NCBI GenBank assembly: GCA_963931925.1
Contig: OZ007572.1
Coordinates: 22,308,382 to 22,372,381 of the forward strand
Reading direction: 5' to 3'
Source: Onchidella celtica
Lineage: Eukaryota; Mollusca; Gastropoda; Systellommatophora; Onchidiidae
Length of the DNA: 64,000 nucleotides
The notes below the pieces were generated by a model. It had not been told where the DNA came from. It worked only from the letters and a program-made list of their open reading frames with translations, and did no database searches. The translations under genes and the position numbers were made by a program. This document shows, piece by piece, positions 34,770 to 45,289 of this stretch; position 1 is the first letter of the stretch; every line of letters starts with the position of its first letter.

Positions 34770-34804
34770 CATATCACGTGATTTGCAAACAAAATGGCGG
34801 CGTG
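34770..34804 (+). promoter_or_regulatory. Promoter-like CACGTG plus AAAATGGCGGC
   Basis: An E-box (ATCACGTGAT) lies 13 bp upstream of AAAATGGCGGC, which matches the YY1 consensus found over the start site and first codons of many metazoan genes. The ATG within the motif opens the frame described in the next entry. Motif-only evidence. Confidence 0.4.
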
Positions 34805-35021
34805 CCCCACTTGTAGGGCGGAAGCGGTGGACAACGGTCGAACGATGCCATCCTCTTGTTGGGCACCCAACTGTACAGACCCGTTACGTGCTGGTTCTGG
34901 CATAAAAATGCATCTTTGCTTTGAATGTGCAAATATTCAGCTGCCATCATCAAGGCAAGTTGAGGTTTTTGCCCTGCACGGTGCTTTTCGAAGCCGTGCG
35001 GCTCCTCGCAAACAACCTTAA
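34794..35021 (+). pseudogene. THAP-type zinc-finger N-terminal fragment
   Basis: A 75-codon frame starts at the YY1-like ATG. The second in-frame ATG at 34845 opens MPSSCWAPNCTDPLRAGSGI, then KMH, which matches the start of a THAP domain (M-P-x-x-C-x-A-x-x-C spacing for the first two zinc ligands, then the basic/aromatic region). After KMH the similarity stops: no C-x-x-H pair or AVPTIF-like end follows in frame, and no good splice donor is visible at the break. It is therefore a truncated or frame-broken domain. A 130-codon frame on the opposite strand (34774-35166) overlaps it and is equally open, so strand assignment rests on the THAP match alone. It is 19 kb from the P/THAP9-like exon and on the other strand, so it is unlikely to be part of that gene. 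Confidence 0.45.
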
Positions 35022-35348
35022 CGCGGAAGTTGAAAGGGTCTATAACATCCAAGAGCGTCTCTTCTGTGTCCCCAGCAACCACCAATACATCGTCACGGAC
35101 ACCCTTCTTAAAACTTAACCTAGTTCTGCCCAAAGTGGCGAGTTCGATGGTCTCTGTAGCGACCACTCAGTTCGATTTTTCTACTCCAGACTGTCCGCGA
35201 AAGTAGGTGATTAATCGGATAGAGGAGTTGGAAAAATAGAGAGTCAAAGAAAAAGAAAAATGGGCGGAAGAATAAAGCGGGGGTTTCCATGAACCAGCCC
35301 TTTTCGTCCCGAATACCTCTGGAAACTTTTCGAAATTACAGTTTAAGT

Positions 35349-35798
35349 AGATGTCCCTAAAGTCTGGGCACAGAAGAAATCTCAATTAACTGTATTTTTT
35401 GTTGTTTTTTACTTCCAAAGATTAAATATGGCTTTGTCGATGAAGCAGTTTTAGTGGGTGAATACTGGATGTGTAGATCAACTTGGTTGGAGGGAGGCAG
35501 GTAAGCTAAAGGAGAAGGTGTACTCAATAAAAAATCACAGAATGATGCAACACACTTGATGGAACGCATAAAGAATGAATGTGCTCAAATTGACGGCAAT
35601 ATTTAGTTACTGCATCGAGTTCACGTGAATCTTGCAAAGCGCATCGATCTTTGCGTCATAAATGGTGGAAATCATATTGAAGATGTTGTTTGTTAATAGA
35701 TCTATTACAACTGAATAAAATGTTCAAAATTTTTACGCGTATTTCTTGAAAATTTACATTTTGCCTCTGTGTTCAGACTTTAGTAGGGGCACCCAGTA
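35349..35798 (+). mobile_element. Decayed Tc1/mariner-type element
   Basis: Ends are imperfect inverted repeats: ATGTCCCTAAAGTCTGGGCA at the left, and at the right in reverse complement GGGTGCCCCTACTAAAGTCT. TA dinucleotides lie next to both ends. A transposase C-terminal remnant sits just inside the right end (next entry). At about 450 bp it is an internally deleted copy. Confidence 0.65.
35550..35696 (+). pseudogene. Tc1/mariner-like transposase C-terminal remnant
   Basis: In one frame the sequence reads MERIKNECAQIDGNI, a TAG stop, then LLHRVHVNLAKRIDLCVING and GNHIEDVVC with a TAA at 35694. The pattern of basic helices followed by 'R-x-x-x-C-x-x-x-x-G-G-x-H-x-E' near the C-terminus is typical of the Tc1/mariner (IS630-like) family. 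The in-frame stop and the loss of the catalytic DD(E/D) region show that it is dead. The right terminal repeat follows about 65 bp later, as expected for this family. Confidence 0.68.
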
Positions 35799-35799
35799 T

Positions 35800-37475
35800 A
35801 TTATTTACCCCCGCCCCCTTTTGTTCGGTAACGAGTTTACATTTCTAGTCTACCATTGTAAAACAATCGACAGAGGGGAAATTTTAAACTACTATGTTTA
35901 ACATTACTATTTGGCCCGCTGACTTAGGGAATACAAAGTCTTGATTTTTAAAGTTGATTTTGGATGACCAATGTATAAACTGAGGCGCAGAACGAAATTT
36001 CCTGTCATACTTTTTAATTCTAGTCGAAGAAAATGCGTTTTTTTTTTTTTTTTGTCGGAGTGTCCAACTTCTTCTGTTCAACTCAGTCGTGGTTCAAAGA
36101 CCCCGAAAGTATTGAAGATGTAGCGAACAACAAGACTTTTTAAAATATGCCCACGTACACCTTTACGTCTTTCTATGCTTAATATGATAATTTGTAGAAT
36201 TTAAGGCTCGGCGTTTAAAAGCCTTTCATGATTACATTAGGGGCCTTACTTCCTTCATAATATATATGATTTTTTAGGTTCAAATACAATAAGAGTAATA
36301 ACAGAACATAACGATGTTATTTCACTTATATATATGAACAACTAAAGATGAACAGATACCGGGTATACCATAACAGATTCAGAAACAGCAAATTTGCACC
36401 CCGGGTGGGCAAAATTTGCCTCCTTTTACCCCAGGTTGTTAACCCCTGGAATATAGGGTGAAAGACAGAAGAGGAAAAGAAAATGCACTATTATACCGTT
36501 GGAGTAATTTCCACCCTATCACACTGCTCCACGGCTGAGACAGCTCGGATAAGCCCATAATTACTGGTTGTCCTACCATGGTACCAGTGGCCACACAGAG
36601 AAAGGGTGGAAGGCAGAAGGAAGGACAGGAGAGACGGATAGAGCCAATTAAAGAATAGAAAGAAAATAATAGTTTCCCCCAACCCCCTTTTCATGATGTA
36701 TTTTTTGTAAATTGGTGGGGATGAGAGGAGGGATGGGTGGGGAGTGTTCGTGATGTACATGCATGGACGAGTGTAGTAACTTTAGCGAAGAAAACAAAAC
36801 TTCGTCCATCTCATTTCTTGACATTTGACTTTTGGCATTTTACAGGAAAGCGTTTGCTTTAAAGTCTTTGATCACTTTTGTTATTCTTGGATGTGCCCAA
36901 AAAAAAATTTCTGCTTACAATTTCAAAACTGTAATCATAAAAGATACCAATACACCACTTTGTGAGCATAATTATAGATCTCACCACGAGCAGTGATAAG
37001 GTAGCCATTACTCAGAACCATGAAATTCATTGATACTCCTGTACATTAGATGGTTGACAACGAACTTTGGCTTGGAATAGAAGATATGAATGGTAGAAGA
37101 GATTACAAGCGCAGTAGATGATAAAATGCTTTTAAAGGGATTTTTTTTTTTTAGGTCGTAGACAAAACTGGTACAGGAAGGAAAACGGGAAAATATCGAA
37201 AGCACAAATTATTGGAGTCCACGCAAAGAAATTCCAAATTATAATCTCCAGCATTGCACTGCCTCTGTAAATGATACGCATAACAGCTGCAAAGAACCAT
37301 GTCATGTTGCCCTGACCTTTTCATTTTCATATTTCACCTGTCTTTTATTTTCAGTTTGCATCAGTTTTATTCAGCCCGCCTTTTGAACCACTTTAGAACC
37401 CGAGATATCTCCTTTGATGACTTTGATTACCTGTAAATTGCCTACATACCTGGACCTTTTTTATTTTCTCCTTAA
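35800..37475. other. Unassigned non-coding sequence
   Basis: AT-rich; no gene or clear repeat recognised. T-runs lie at about 36037 and 37141. Confidence 0.5.
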
Positions 37476-37478
37476 GCT

Positions 37479-37666
37479 GGGTTTTAGTCTGTACGGAAAC
37501 GGCAATGGAAACGTCAAAACCTCATTCAAGTAGGGAAATAGAAAGAATGTGTTTTATGTGTTCGGAAACACCGTTTTACGGTTTTCTTACATGTGGAAAC
37601 ACCCATTGTTTTTACTTCTTGGTGGATTTTTGACGTTTCCGTTTCCGTACACGTGAAAACACACCT
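37479..37666. mobile_element. Hairpin MITE-like element
   Basis: The left arm (GTACGGAAACGG..GGAAACGTCAAAAC, 37479-37520) pairs with the right arm (TTTTGACGTTTCC..CCGTACACGTG, 37627-37666). The spacer of about 106 bp is itself rich in GGAAACAC-type sequence. Non-coding. Confidence 0.65.
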
Positions 37667-37669
37667 TTA

Positions 37670-38000
37670 CTATTTTTATTTTACGTTCACTTCATCACCA
37701 GCATCTCCAGGTGAAATTTCATTACAATGTTGTAGGCGGAGGTTTATTTCTTAAACCATGTTGATGCTCCCCTCTACTGCCAAGATGATTTATTGTGTCG
37801 TCTTGCAGTTTTAAATGATGTGTTTCCGTTGTAGCTCATTTTTTTCGTGAGTTTCATTGTGGAGGTTGTACATCTATACCTGTGTGCGCCCATGCACACA
37901 GACACACCTCCCTCCCTCTCTCTCTTACCATGAGTCTGTCTGTCTGTCTGTCTCATTCTATCTCCCCCTCTCTGTCTACATACATGTACTTACTTTACAG
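37670..38000. other. Unassigned sequence with a short TCTG microsatellite
   Basis: No gene recognised. GTCTGTCTGTCTGTCTGTCT occurs at about 37933-37953. Confidence 0.5.
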
Positions 38001-38002
38001 TG

Positions 38003-38157
38003 CGGGCCTTTTCCTGCCAGATTTGTAAAGGAATGTAGGAATCGTATAGGAATCTGAGGGCTGAAAGCTAACCCAAAGTAAGATAATGAAAAAAAAACAA
38101 AACTGTGAAAGGCGTACTTGAAGGTGGGCCGTTAAATTCAAACTCGGACTCAAACCG
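38003..38157 (+). repeat. SINE-like dispersed repeat, family B copy 1
   Basis: The head GCGGGCCTTTTCCTGCCAGA, a middle GGAATCTGAGGGCTGAAAGC, CCAAAGTAAG, an A-run, TGTGAAAGGCG, GGGCCGTTAAA and a terminal AACTCGGACTCAAACC. The same order, interrupted by a tandem array, is found at 43758-44318. The tail resembles that of family A. Confidence 0.7.
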
Positions 38158-38588
38158 GACCCTGTCTGTCTGCCTGTCACCCCCCCCCCCCCGGCTATGT
38201 CTGTCTGTCTCTGTCTGTTGCCGACCCCCCCCCCCTCCAATTCATTCCTATATACAGTTTTAAAAAATTAAGAATTAAGGAACCACCCCAACACTAAAGA
38301 CTCACTATCTCTCATTTGAAACGGAAAGACCGTTAAACCAACTCTTCATAAAATGAAGACAATTTTTAATTAATCTTAATTAAGAAATAACAAATAAAAG
38401 TGAACCGTATTACAGTATTGTGTAATATTCAACGTGGTCTATACTTTCAGTGGCATTATCGAACTAGAATCCAGAAGTAAAATGTCTAAATAGGTGAAAG
38501 ACATCAGTGATATCATTGATAATATTTAAGACAGTTGTACTAACCACCGTAATAATTGTGATAACTGCTCCGGTTATACTAGTAACAA

Positions 38589-38825
38589 GGTGTGAGGTCT
38601 TTGTTTTAGGAGGATTACTGCTCTTGGCATTTACACCTTGTTTTTTTTTTTGGGGGGGGGGGGGGTTGTTTGTCTTTTATTGTGTTTTTCTTGTTTCTTG
38701 CTCCTCTTCTGCCAGGTCCTCTTGCTTCCTCTACTTCTTCTCCTGCAGTTTTCTTCCTTTTCTTCAGTTTTTTTTTTTCAAGTTCTCGTTCCTCTACTGC
38801 TTCTTTTTCTTCTTTTTCCTAGCCC
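38589..38825 (+). repeat. Dispersed repeat family E, copy 1
   Basis: GTGAGGTCTTTGTTTTAGGA then GGCATTTACACCTTG, a T/G run, TCTTTTATT, CTTGTTTCTTGC and TTC/TCC-rich sequence ending TTTTTCCTAG. It is collinear with 52051-52262. Confidence 0.65.
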
Positions 38826-38829
38826 CCGT

Positions 38830-39808
38830 AGTAACAACAGCCATGTATGTAGAGGAACTAACTGAACGGTCATCAATTTGATGGGCTATTTAGTGTATGT
38901 AACAGCTCCCCAGTTCAAAGCCACTTCCCCCGCCCATTTGTCTAGGTGCTAGCTGGCAGGGAAATGTCTAATTAATGCACGTCAACCACTTGTCCTGTCC
39001 TCCGTGTCAAATGAAACCCAGTCTCTCCGTCCGTTTTGCAATTTGCGGAAGTATTTCATGGCGTAACCATAATACAGGGAGTAGCCACTAAATTTGTTGG
39101 CTTTCTGGCGTCAAGTGCAGCGGAAAGAAGTCTTCACATTGGATTCTTGTCACGTCTCGGTGTGAGATGCATTTCCATAATCTGACATAATATAATACGA
39201 CAGGAAGGTTTTCAGTCTGACATCATTAATATCCTGTGTGTTTATCAGTAGGAGCATGGCATTTTGCTGTGTAACTTGCAATTAAGCATGAAGGCATTCT
39301 TTTATACGTACATTTGCATGTCATATTAATGGAGTCATCAGATCCAATGTTACAGTTAAGCGAAAAGAAGATACTTGAAATATTTGGTAATAATTTTATT
39401 TACTGATACTTTTTAAACATTTTCTTTCTTCACACTCAAGTAAATTTGCTCACATTATCTGTTCATGTCGCTAGTTTAGGTGACATGTCCAAACTGGCTG
39501 TCAAAGTTTTCTTTGAAAAGGATTTACAGCGGTAGAGGTCAGTGCTATGTGCCATCAATTGGTGGTATATAATAAGATTAGAGTATTCGTTCAGCGCTAT
39601 CATTTCTTGACAAACAGTGTGTCCCTAGAAATCAAGAACTAGCGATGGTGTGGGTATTACTTAAAGAACGCCATGGGATACGTTGAAGAAAGATCCACCC
39701 TAGCCATGTATTTATCCATATGTAAATGAACGCTCTTGTCCTTGGCGTCTTCATTTCGTCAAAATATACGCTTGTATCGGACTGTCTCTGTTGTTGCTTA
39801 GGAACGCT
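38830..39808. other. Unassigned non-coding sequence
   Basis: No gene or repeat recognised. Confidence 0.5.
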
Positions 39809-39811
39809 ACG

Positions 39812-39957
39812 TTGGGTTTGAGTTTGTTTATTGGAGAAAACATATCTCAATGATAACGATGGAATTGTGCATTTGAAGAAGCAAAGGTGGTAGACGAAAT
39901 ATAACAGATTGATAGGACAGAAGGAAACACTACCAGAAGCGCCCACCAATCTCCCGT
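39812..39957 (-). repeat. SINE-like dispersed repeat, family A copy 4
   Basis: On the minus strand: GGTGGGCGCTTCTGGTAGTG, TTCCTTCTGTCCTATCAATC, GTCTACC, CACAATTCCATCGTTATC and a tail with AACAAACTCAAAC. Confidence 0.68.
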
Positions 39958-39959
39958 TA

Positions 39960-40425
39960 GGTTGAGTAAAAGTACAAACTTACGTAACTGGATAACAGGC
40001 AGAAACTGATTAGTAGTATGGTGATATTCTTACATATTAGTTGTCGAGAACTTGCAAATTGCGAAAGAGAGTCCATTGTGAATACGGCTTAATCGTGCCA
40101 CGAGAGAAGGGAGTAGCTACTGGTCAACAGTTCATTCATAATTATGATCAGCGAGACTCTGCTCGGACGTGTGAGTGTTTCGTAATGTCGTTATAATTCT
40201 TATCACATTCGCTGTCCAAGAGTTCATTGTGGAAGAGGTGGTATTTACTTCGGTACAGTTTGAAAGTTTTGTGAAGAGTTAGGGCCGGCTGTCGGTCAGT
40301 ATAGTGATAAATGTGATCATCAGTTCGGATCTATAATCTCGCAGGTGGACATTTTCGAAGTAACGTGGCGATTCCATCAAATTCCATATCAGAATTTAAA
40401 GATGTTCGTCTATGGTTATCGTTGG
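39960..40425. other. Unassigned non-coding sequence
   Basis: No gene or repeat recognised. Confidence 0.45.
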
Positions 40426-40430
40426 CAAAA

Positions 40431-40565
40431 CGCGACCATAGTTCTTATTTGTTCCAACTCCACTTTTTGCACAACTGAGAAATTCAACGTTAAACGTTTG
40501 CGGCTTTGGTATTATAATTAAAGAGTTAGAATAAGGCGGAACTGTGAAACAGCTTGATAAGTTTA
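40431..40565 (+). repeat. Dispersed repeat family D, copy 2
   Basis: CGCGACCATAGTTCTTATTTG, ACTGAGAAATTCAACGTTAA and GTGAAACAGCTTGATAAGTTT, collinear with 29253-29498 but ending earlier. Confidence 0.8.
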
Positions 40566-40569
40566 GTTA

Positions 40570-40965
40570 GCTACAGCAATGGTAGGCGGTGACGAAGTGT
40601 AAGAACACGGTGTTGTCATAGAATAAGATACAGCAGCTGCCGCTTGGTGAACGTGCAGGCGAAATGTCACCAGTGACACAAAGTGACGTTTATCACAGTC
40701 GATCACAGCCAGAACCTAACTATGGCATTCAAATGATCTAATCCTAATTGCATACCAACTTAGTATTACAGATGAGTATTTTGATGTACTGGAGTAAGTA
40801 CTTGCCTCGAGAACTGGGAATGCCACTGTCATGTGCGTATTGAATCGAAAGGTCTGCTTTGTAGTCGTTTCGACAGGAAAAATATATCTCTCATAATGCA
40901 TAGGTGTAGAATAGTAGTGGTAATCGGGCTTGTGTAACGCTGGAAGTTAATGTATGAATGCGGTT
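40570..40965. other. Unassigned non-coding sequence
   Basis: No gene or repeat recognised. Confidence 0.45.
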
Positions 40966-40971
40966 TAGGTT

Positions 40972-41125
40972 TGGGGTTTGTGGATGAAGATTCTAGTTAG
41001 AAAAAGTTTCCAGCGTGGAGCCAAATGCACCGACATAGTTATGTTTGAGTATGTGGATGGAGAATCTAATTTAGAAAAAGTTTCCAGCGTGAAGCAAATT
41101 GCGCAGGCAGTTACGTTTCTACCAT
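40972..41125 (+). repeat. Tandem duplication of about 75 bp
   Basis: GTGGATGAAGATTCTAGTTAG with AAAAAGTTTCCAGCGTGGAG recurs as GTGGATGGAGAATCTAATTTAG with AAAAAGTTTCCAGCGTGAAG. Each is followed by GC.CCGACATAGTTATG or GCGCAGGCAGTTACG. Confidence 0.82.
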
Positions 41126-41129
41126 AGAA

Positions 41130-41575
41130 ACTTTGTTCTAATGTAATGGTTTTGATCACCCCATTGGGAATTCCGTATCATTTATGGCTCATATCAGTTA
41201 AGACACTAAAGTAACCCATCGGTTTTTACTGATATCTGAAGCCAAACTCGACCTTTGTATCTCGACACCGACAAGCCGTGAAATCAAGTAACCATCAAAG
41301 CACTGTGAGATTTGAAAGCGTTGTGGTTATTCTGTAATGTTCTTGTCGGAAGCTGTACAGTCTGCACGGACGTATTGACGTTTGGGAATTTAGTAAGAAC
41401 AGAAAAGCCACATTTATTTGTGAATATTTCCGTGCAAGAGAGGAGTACATACCGGCAACATGAGTTTGATCAAGGAAAGACTTCGCCAGGAACAGAGAAG
41501 TGAGTAGACCACATTTTTTCTTCCTTTCTGCACTCTTCATTTTGTCACGCCTATGTATTCTTCTTTTGTCTGACC
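41130..41575. other. Unassigned non-coding sequence
   Basis: No gene or repeat recognised. Confidence 0.45.
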
Positions 41576-41579
41576 ATTC

Positions 41580-41760
41580 CATAGTCCAATCATTCCATCC
41601 ATTTCGCCTGTCCATCCATCGATCTCCCCATCCATTCATCTTTCACCCTATCGCGATTCAATCGACGCCAGTGCATCCATCCAGTTCATCCATCCACCCA
41701 TCCATACTAACTTACATATTAGGCCGTTCATCCATCCATCCATCCATCCATCCATCCAGT
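41580..41760 (+). repeat. (CATC)n imperfect microsatellite
   Basis: Scattered CCATCCATC blocks, purest at about 41728-41757. Confidence 0.9.
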
Positions 41761-41764
41761 CTAC

Positions 41765-42900
41765 TACATTGCATGTTATCATCTCAGACAATCGTGTCTG
41801 CCATACAGAATCTCACCTTACCCCTATAATATTATGCCAAAACGCTTTTCATACCTGAACAACCATACAGTTTCCCCTTTTGCCTTCGCTGTCTCACATG
41901 AAAGCCATTCATTCTTTTGTGAGTCATAGAAAGTTCAGAGTTGCACTCGCTACGGCTTTACTTCAGAGGAACCCAACACCCGAGACTTTTAAATCATTGC
42001 GCTATCTGCTAATCTTTTACCATATCAAACTCCTTTGTTTTCCTAATATGCCCTACCCCATGCGCCATGGCTTGTCGTAGTTCACGTATGATATCCTCCT
42101 GAATATAAAATGAGGTCTAATGTTTTACGTTCAGCATTTCCGTATATTTTCCTACACTTTCAGCACTTTGTGCACATTTTCTTATTCTATCAACATGTCT
42201 GACCATTTCCCTACATTTCCATCATTTTCTGCTCATTACTAGTTCTCCACAGTGACTTTGATTATCCTCTACATTATTACATAGCTTAAATATTCGCTTT
42301 CTATGCTACATTCCGGATTCAAGGCCATTTGTGTCCTTTCATAATAATAGTGGTCAATCGCGAAATCATAGACATCTTAAAGTTGGATTGTATATATAAA
42401 CTTGACTGTAATCTTGTAGAGTCGTGTGTAGACGGTGTCTTGTATGCAGAGCAGTCCGTCTTTGCACCCCTGTCTATCTGCCAGAGTTACGATATCAATT
42501 TATTGTGTCTCTATCTATAATGTCTGTATAGCCACTGTACATTTGCTATGTGAGAAATGCAGAGGGAATCTAAGATCTAGATTACAGAATGCCTGTATTC
42601 TCCGCTTGTTTCTTGCCCTAGATATTGACATAGAATTCCTCCTCCGCACTCTTATCTCATCTCCCGCCTCTTCTTCGTCTCTCACTCTCTGCCCCTCGCC
42701 GTGTAATTACTTTTCCTTCCCTTTTTTCTCTCACCGTTACACTCCATCATTTTCTCATCCTCGGTATCATGGGTGCGTTGAGAAGTTCCCGAGCACATTC
42801 CATATAGTTCGTTAAAATCGGTGATTCTGAGAGTCCCAGAGGCTACATTCCTTCCCCTTTCGATCCCGTGTTTCCTCAGTTCGTCTCCTTGGAATGACAA
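41765..42900. other. Unassigned non-coding sequence
   Basis: No gene or clear repeat recognised. Confidence 0.5.
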
Positions 42901-42907
42901 GGTTCTA

Positions 42908-43800
42908 ATCAAATAAAAGTGAAGTTAGAAATCTAAATCTAACAGGAAAAGGCCCGTACACAATTGTTGGGCTCAGAAAGACAGCGGAGATAAGGATATT
43001 TTTGTTGTTTAAAAGAGGAAAAGGCGAATGAAGGCCCCATTCCACCAGATTTTAGACATTGATAATTATTGGTTTCATGTGCTCATAGCTTGTAGAGGTA
43101 CGATTTCTTTTTTTCTTCTTTTTAGTAATAAAAGTTACACGCCTAATCTGCTTGATACTTTGGCACACAATGGAGATGACCTGTAGAAGTAGTGTGCGGC
43201 GTGTAACTCGGCTCAGTCTAAAGGTGGAGATAGAATCTTGTCATTCTAAGAGGACGAACCCCTCTTCCACTTTGAATTATCATCGAATGCTGTTTTTACG
43301 ATTATACTTCTTCGTTGATAATGTCTTTGTTAATTGCAGTTAGATGAAATAAGAAACCCTCATTTCAGCGGATCACAAAACTTCTCTATACAGGCTGAGA
43401 CCATTCTTTCTTCCGCTGGAGTTTCTGCTCTGACTGAAATTCCTTCCCCTAGTGAAACTTCTTCCACTTAGATTTGAATTTCCTCCCCTGGGAGCCAAAG
43501 TAGTGCCCCCTGTTTGAGAATCTCTGGCTTAAAAATAAATGCTGCAAAACCACACAGAAGAAAAAAAGTATATTGAAATATCACGGTGTGTGAACTTTAG
43601 AAATTGTACCAGTCCCAACCCCTCTGTTTTTCCCTCTTCTTGTCCTTAACGTCGCCTCATCTTTTATCTTCGTTCATGCCTTCATTCGCCTTTTCCTCTT
43701 TTAAACAACAAAAATATCCTTTATCTCCGCTGTCTTTCTGAGCCCAACAATTATGTACGGGCCTTTTCCTGTTAGATTTCTAACTTCACTTTTATTTGAT
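42908..43800. mobile_element. Inverted-repeat element of 0.9 kb with arms of about 125 bp
   Basis: The left arm at 42908-43034 (starting ATCAAATAAAAGTGAAGTTA) is the reverse complement of the right arm at 43679-43800, with only small differences. One is an extra ATCTAA in the left arm. The 640-bp interior has no recognisable gene. The right arm contains the head of family B (CGGGCCTTTTCCTG), so the left arm holds an inverted family B head. Either a family B element is part of a larger foldback, or an inverted duplication captured it. Confidence 0.8.
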
Positions 43801-44318
43801 CCTATTTATAGGAATCTGTGCCCTGAAAACAAGCCGAAAGTAAGGGAGGTATCATACTAAGCCCGGTCAAACACAGTCAGAGAACGAAAGTAAGGGAGGT
43901 ATCATACTAAGCCCGGTCAAACACAGTCAGAGAACGAAAGTAAGGGAGGTATCATACTAAGCCCGGTCAAACACAGTCAGAGAACGAAAGTAAGGGAGGT
44001 ATCATACTAAGCCCGGTCAAACACAGTCAGATAACGAAAGTAAGGGAGGTATCATACTAAGCCCGGTCAAACACAGTCAGATAACGAAAGTAAGGGAGGT
44101 ATCATACTAAGCCTGGTCAAACACAGTCAGAGAACGAAAGTAAGGGAGGTATCATACTAAGCCCGGTCAAACACAGTCAGAGAACGAAAGTAAGGGAGGT
44201 ATCATACTAAGCCCGGTCAAACACAGTCAGAGAACGAAAAAAAAACCATGAAAGGTGAAAAGTGGCCGTTTTTATGCCGACGTGCGCGCCGTTAAACCTA
44301 AGCCCAAACCCAGACTCT
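43758..44318 (+). repeat. SINE-like dispersed repeat, family B copy 2, interrupted by an array
   Basis: Head CGGGCCTTTTCCTGTTAGAT, GGAATCTGTGCCCTGAAAAC and CCGAAAGTAAG lie before the array. After it come an A-run, CATGAAAGGTG, AAAGTGGCCG, CGCGCCGTTAAACC and CCAAACCC. Removing the array restores collinearity with 38003-38157. Confidence 0.72.
43835..44234 (+). repeat. 50-bp satellite, exactly eight copies
   Basis: The unit starts CGAAAGTAAGGGAGG, continues TATCATACTAAGCCCGG, and ends ACACAGTCAGAGAA, repeated head to tail eight times in 400 bp. Variants are rare (GATAA for GAGAA in two units, one CCTGG for CCCGG), so amplification is recent. The first part of the unit is family B sequence and the second is the family C terminus seen at 1640-2255. 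Confidence 0.95.
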
Positions 44319-44319
44319 G

Positions 44320-44525
44320 TTCATAAGAGTTTAGTACATTTATGTTCATGGAACGACACGACTTTAAGCCTGGTTGCCTACAGAATCAAGTCTGTTTCTA
44401 GCATGACATTTGTGTTTTGTCTCCGACTTGAATTTCGTTTAATCAACTGACCAGACAGACAAAGTCATATTTCCGTCTCGCCAGTACGCGAGACCCCATT
44501 TAACTGTATAGCCCACACCTCACAC
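44320..44525. other. Short unassigned spacer
   Basis: No gene or repeat recognised. Confidence 0.4.
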
Positions 44526-44529
44526 TTAA

Positions 44530-44734
44530 CCCTTTGACTACCGAGGCCGAGACAAGCTGGATTTGCTGAAATCGTGTAAAACTCTGCAATCAGATTTTCA
44601 TTTAACCTAAAAGCAGGTGAATCAAAATTGCGGGCTTCACCCACAGTTCAAAATGACTTTAATGGAGAAACGAACATTTACAACTGATAGAACAGTAAAG
44701 AATCCACAGCAATGTTGGGTGAGTATTGAAAGGG
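44530..44734. mobile_element. piggyBac-like MITE with TTAA duplications
   Basis: The 205-bp element starts CCCTTTGACTACCGAGG and ends GTATTGAAAGGG. It is bounded by TTAA on both sides (44526-44529 and 44735-44738). TTAA target duplication with CCC...GGG ends is the signature of the piggyBac superfamily. Non-coding, non-autonomous. Confidence 0.75.
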
Positions 44735-44739
44735 TTAAA

Positions 44740-45285
44740 CCGAGGCAGAACAGACTAGAATCAGTGCGCTCCTCTAGTATTCTTTGGAAGAAAAGGGTCA
44801 AGAACAATCAGTACGAAAGAAACTGCAAACCGTCAAAGAATACGTCCCGGCAAAACATGCTCTCGTGGCAAAGATATAACGCACACTGTTGTACTGGAAG
44901 ACATAAATGATTTAACCGAACTCACCGCAGGTAAACTTGAAACCCCAACACCCGCAGAACCCCATCAACTTGGATCGCATCCATTCCTCACTGAAATCGA
45001 ACACCCCCTGAACTGAACCCCGTCTCCCGCTGCTTTCCTCATCTGTGTAATTTCTTCGTGTAAATAAAGCATTCTTCATTCCTCTCGCTCTTATATTTTT
45101 GTGCCCTCTCCCCCTTCTCCCAACTTTTATTTTTTTACCATTCGGTTTTTACGTCTTTAGCGTGAGTGAGTACGCACGACGTGCATTTGCGTGCATGCTC
45201 TTTTTAAACCCCTCACCTTTGTCTTCGGTATTAAGGCATTATGGCTTTCGCTGTTGCATTAATGATTCATAATTTGTCAGCTTTG
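44740..45285. other. Unassigned non-coding sequence
   Basis: No gene or repeat recognised. Confidence 0.45.
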
Positions 45286-45289
45286 TATG

